9,412 nt of DNA from Bacteroidales bacterium (GTDB taxonomy: Bacteria; Bacteroidota; Bacteroidia; Bacteroidales; UBA932). The translations under genes were made by a program, and so were the position numbers. Under the pieces are notes generated by a model, which was not told where the DNA came from, ran no database searches, and saw only the letters and a list, made by a program, of their open reading frames with translations. Location: NCBI GenBank assembly GCA_017527625.1, contig JAFXPV010000103.1, positions 1 through 9,412 of the forward strand, in the 5' to 3' direction. Below, piece after piece: positions 7,500-9,412 of this stretch; positions within the stretch are counted from its first letter, which is position 1; every line of letters starts with the position of its first letter.

Positions 7500-9232
7500 C
7501 AGTTCTCCTTGTCTTTTCCCAACTGGGATTCGTAAATATCTCTGTATATGGCGTTGTTTTCCAATAACTCTTCGTGCCTGCCTATGCCGGAAATCTGACC
7601 TTCGGACAGGACGACTATGCGGTCTGCCCTCTTGACGGTAGCGATGCGCTGTGCGACAATCACTTTCGTCAAATCGGGACACTCGCGGCCGAGGGCGTCG
7701 AACAGATCTGCTTCGGTCTTGAGGTCCAGGGCGCTGGTGGCGTCGTCGAACACCAGCACGTCGGCTTTCTTAAGGACGGCACGGGCTATGGCCAGCCTTT
7801 GTCTCTGGCCGCCCGACAGACTCATACCCCGCTGTGCCAGCACTGTGTCATATTTCTGAGGCAGCTGCTCGATGAAAGTGTCTGCCTGTGCTATCCGCGC
7901 TGCCTTAGCAATATCTTCTTCGGTAGCCCAGTCGCAGTCCATACGGATATTGTCTGCCACCGACTTGCCGAACAGTTCGCTTTTCTGCAGGACGAACGAC
8001 ACTCGGTTGCGGAGCTCTTCGAATGTATAATCTTTGACGTTCCGGCCGCCTACAAGCACCTGACCGGCACTTGCTTCATAGAAGCGCACGATGAGATTCA
8101 CGAGGGTCGACTTGCCGCAGCCTGTCATACCCATTATCGCGAGGGTCTGGCCTTTTTCTATCTTCAGGTTGATGTTGCGAAGCACCGGCTTGCCGAAAAT
8201 GCTGAAAGCGAATGACACATCCTTGAACTCGACTTCGCCGGGAGCGGGAACTTCGCTGACTCCGTCACCCTCGGGCAGGGCAGGCTCGGTGTCGAGCACT
8301 TCCTTGATACGCCGCCAGGATGTCATACCGCGAGCCATAGACTGGAACATCATCAGCAGTATGAGGACTCCCGACAGAAGCTGGGTGGTGTATGTGATGG
8401 CTGCCATCACGCCTCCCGGGGAGGATGTGCCGCCGCTGACTTCTATATTTCCGACATAGAGGATCCCGGCTACGGTGGCATTCATCAGGACTGTCATCAC
8501 TGGATGCATCCAGGCCATCAGGATAAGGACTTTCAGCTGTGTGCCGATCATCTCCTGCGATGCCTTGCCGAAACGGAGTTTCTCATAGGTTTCCCTGACG
8601 CAGGCTTTGATAAGGCGGAAGCCGGTGATATCTTCCTGCATTATATTGTTCAGGTTGTCGAGCTGCTGCTGGACTTTCAGGAACAAAGGTGTCGCCCTGC
8701 GGAGGACGAATATCGTGAAGACTATCATAAACGGCAGTGCAGCAAGCACCACCAGGGTATAGTTCCGGTTGATCTGAAGCAGGAATATGAGGCTGCCCAC
8801 TGTAGTGAGGCCCATCCTGACAAGGCCGCGGATAATCTGGGCGACCATATTTTCGGTCTGGGTGACGTCGTTGGTGACTCTGGTGATGAGGGATCCGGTG
8901 GAGAACTTGTCTGCCTGAAGGGAAGACAGGGACATCACCCGGCTGAAGAGATCCTTGCGGATGCGGTTGCCCATATTCTGGGTCGTCAGGTTGACGCATA
9001 CGGAATTCATCGAACCGCAGATGCAGCCGGACAGGACGAAGAGGATCATCTTGATGCCGTTGTGCAGGATTATCTGCAGGTCTCCGGTGCCGCCGTTGTT
9101 GACTCCGAGCACGCCGTCATCCACTATCGACCGCATCAGCTGAGGCTGTATGAGGTCGACATAGACTTCCAGGGCCATAAACACAATCGCAGCGATTGCG
9201 AAGGGGAGATATTTACGGATGTACTTCCACAT
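7499..9232 (-). CDS. ABC exporter half-transporter, degenerate-site subunit
   Basis: 577 residues: a type I exporter membrane domain with six helices (about 10-300) followed by an ATPase domain (about 333-570). Motifs: Walker A GMTGCGKST (368-376), Q-loop Gln416, canonical LSGGQ (472-476), Walker B VLVFDD where the catalytic Glu is Asp497, and the switch His replaced by Gln528 (VAQRIATV). Loss of Glu and His together with a good signature marks the degenerate-site half of an asymmetric heterodimeric exporter; the intact half is the next gene. I chose ATG 9232 (MWKYIRKYLPF), the usual start for these proteins. A TTG at 9247 would add five residues (MPKLP) and is the alternative. No Shine-Dalgarno sequence and no clear Bacteroidota promoter is visible between this start and the 16S terminator, so transcription may come from an unrecognised promoter or read-through from 16S. 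It is the first gene of the five-gene run. Confidence 0.94.
   Translation of the reverse strand: MWKYIRKYLPFAIAAIVFMALEVYVDLIQPQLMRSIVDDGVLGVNNGGTGDLQIILHNGIKMILFVLSGCICGSMNSVCVNLTTQNMGNRIRKDLFSRVMSLSSLQADKFSTGSLITRVTNDVTQTENMVAQIIRGLVRMGLTTVGSLIFLLQINRNYTLVVLAALPFMIVFTIFVLRRATPLFLKVQQQLDNLNNIMQEDITGFRLIKACVRETYEKLRFGKASQEMIGTQLKVLILMAWMHPVMTVLMNATVAGILYVGNIEVSGGTSSPGGVMAAITYTTQLLSGVLILLMMFQSMARGMTSWRRIKEVLDTEPALPEGDGVSEVPAPGEVEFKDVSFAFSIFGKPVLRNINLKIEKGQTLAIMGMTGCGKSTLVNLIVRFYEASAGQVLVGGRNVKDYTFEELRNRVSFVLQKSELFGKSVADNIRMDCDWATEEDIAKAARIAQADTFIEQLPQKYDTVLAQRGMSLSGGQRQRLAIARAVLKKADVLVFDDATSALDLKTEADLFDALGRECPDLTKVIVAQRIATVKRADRIVVLSEGQISGIGRHEELLENNAIYRDIYESQLGKDKEN
7505..7510 (-). promoter_or_regulatory. 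Shine-Dalgarno AAGGAG for the second ABC gene
   Basis: On the minus strand AAGGAG is followed by AACTG and then the ATG at 7499. It lies inside the last codons of the upstream ABC gene and fixes the start. The other four genes here have no comparable purine box, as is common in Bacteroidota. Combined with the TGATG overlap it suggests coupled translation and equal production of the two subunits. Confidence 0.6.
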
Positions 9233-9276
9233 CGGCAGTTTGGGCAAAAACCGGAATAAACAAACTGCAATATACG

Positions 9277-9310
9277 AAAAAAGGCCGAAGAAATAACTTT
9301 CTTCGGCCTT
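9277..9310 (-). terminator. Intrinsic terminator after 16S rRNA
   Basis: On the minus strand a perfect 13-bp stem (9298-9310 pairing with 9281-9293, core GGCCGAAG) around a 4-nt loop GTTA runs straight into a tract of six T (9277-9282, two of them within the stem base). It lies about 57 nt after the 16S 3' end. There is no T tract on the other side, so it works mainly for leftward transcription. Its position means most 16S transcripts should stop here instead of continuing to a 23S gene. The remaining trailer (9311-9366) contains no tRNA gene. Confidence 0.88.
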
Positions 9311-9366
9311 ATATGATAAATGGAAGACAAAGAGCTGCGTGAAAGCAGAACGGAATCAAACTCCAA

Positions 9367-9412
9367 AAAGGAGGTGTTCCAGCCACACCTTCCGGTACGG
9401 CTACCTTGTTAC
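9367..9412 (-). rRNA. rrs: 16S ribosomal RNA, 3' end (partial)
   Basis: The minus strand reads GTAACAAGGTAGCCGTACCG at the edge and ends GGCTGGAACACCTCCTTT, the universally conserved last ~46 nt of 16S with the anti-Shine-Dalgarno CCTCC. GGAACACC in place of GGATCACC is characteristic of Bacteroidota. The rest of the gene lies beyond the right edge. The 3' terminus (about 9367) is set by comparison with E. coli. The trailer continues TTGGAG, so CTCC of the anti-Shine-Dalgarno can pair with GGAG in the precursor (9361-9373). Confidence 0.96.

Noticed and set aside
7500..7682. Longer form of the second ABC gene starting at 7682
   Set aside because: It would lie within the end of the first ABC gene, encodes arginine-rich sequence unlike ABC exporters, and the ATG at 7499 has a Shine-Dalgarno box and TGATG coupling.
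8504..9259. Plus-strand open frame of 251 codons, and others antisense to the ABC genes and the symporter
   Set aside because: Histidine/aspartate/glutamate-rich translations typical of antisense GC-rich genes; the minus-strand genes are unambiguous.
9311..9366. Possible promoter TTTG-N21-GCTCTTTG in the 16S trailer
   Set aside because: It lacks the essential TA of the -7 box and lies upstream of the terminator, so it could not serve the ABC genes well.
9248..9366. Possible tRNA-Ile or tRNA-Ala after 16S
   Set aside because: The stretch is too short for two tRNAs and shows no GGTTCAA-type T-loop, no anticodon arm and no CCA end on either strand.

Overview
The window comes from a bacterium, most likely a member of the Bacteroidota (probably Bacteroidales). 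Three things in the sequence point there. The 16S rRNA 3' end reads GGAACACCTCC, where most other phyla have GGATCACCTCC. A promoter of the Bacteroidota type (TTTG, 19 nt, TATCTTTG) precedes the 23S gene. Of the five protein genes, four have no obvious Shine-Dalgarno sequence. The protein-coding part is GC-rich by eye. Genus cannot be decided from this window.

Everything real lies on the minus strand, so the biological order runs from the right end to the left end: (1) last ~46 nt of a 16S rRNA gene (9367-9412); (2) a short trailer with a strong intrinsic terminator (9277-9310); (3) two half-transporter ABC exporter genes joined by a TGATG stop/start overlap (7499-9232 and 5724-7499); (4) a FucP-type major facilitator sugar symporter (4340-5716) only 7 nt further on; (5) a 169-bp element with 30-bp perfect terminal inverted repeats (4151-4319); (6) an aldo/keto reductase (3108-4121); (7) a zinc-dependent medium-chain dehydrogenase (2025-3086); (8) a promoter and ~225-nt leader (about 1721-1980); (9) the 5' ~1720 nt of a 23S rRNA gene (1 to ~1720), which runs off the left edge.

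The standout point is this order. 16S and 23S rRNA genes on the same strand are separated by about 7.6 kb of protein genes instead of a short spacer with tRNA-Ile/tRNA-Ala. The 16S has its own terminator and the 23S its own promoter and leader. This is what an unlinked rRNA arrangement should look like, and it is not the usual Bacteroidota layout.

The two ABC genes form a textbook asymmetric heterodimer. The first has a degenerate catalytic glutamate (Asp) and switch histidine (Gln) but a perfect LSGGQ. The second has the intact Glu and His but a deviating ISEGQ signature. The symporter, aldo/keto reductase and dehydrogenase could form a small sugar uptake and oxidoreduction module (aldose to alditol to ketose), which is inference from gene order. 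No defence system, CRISPR array, tRNA gene or transposase gene was seen.
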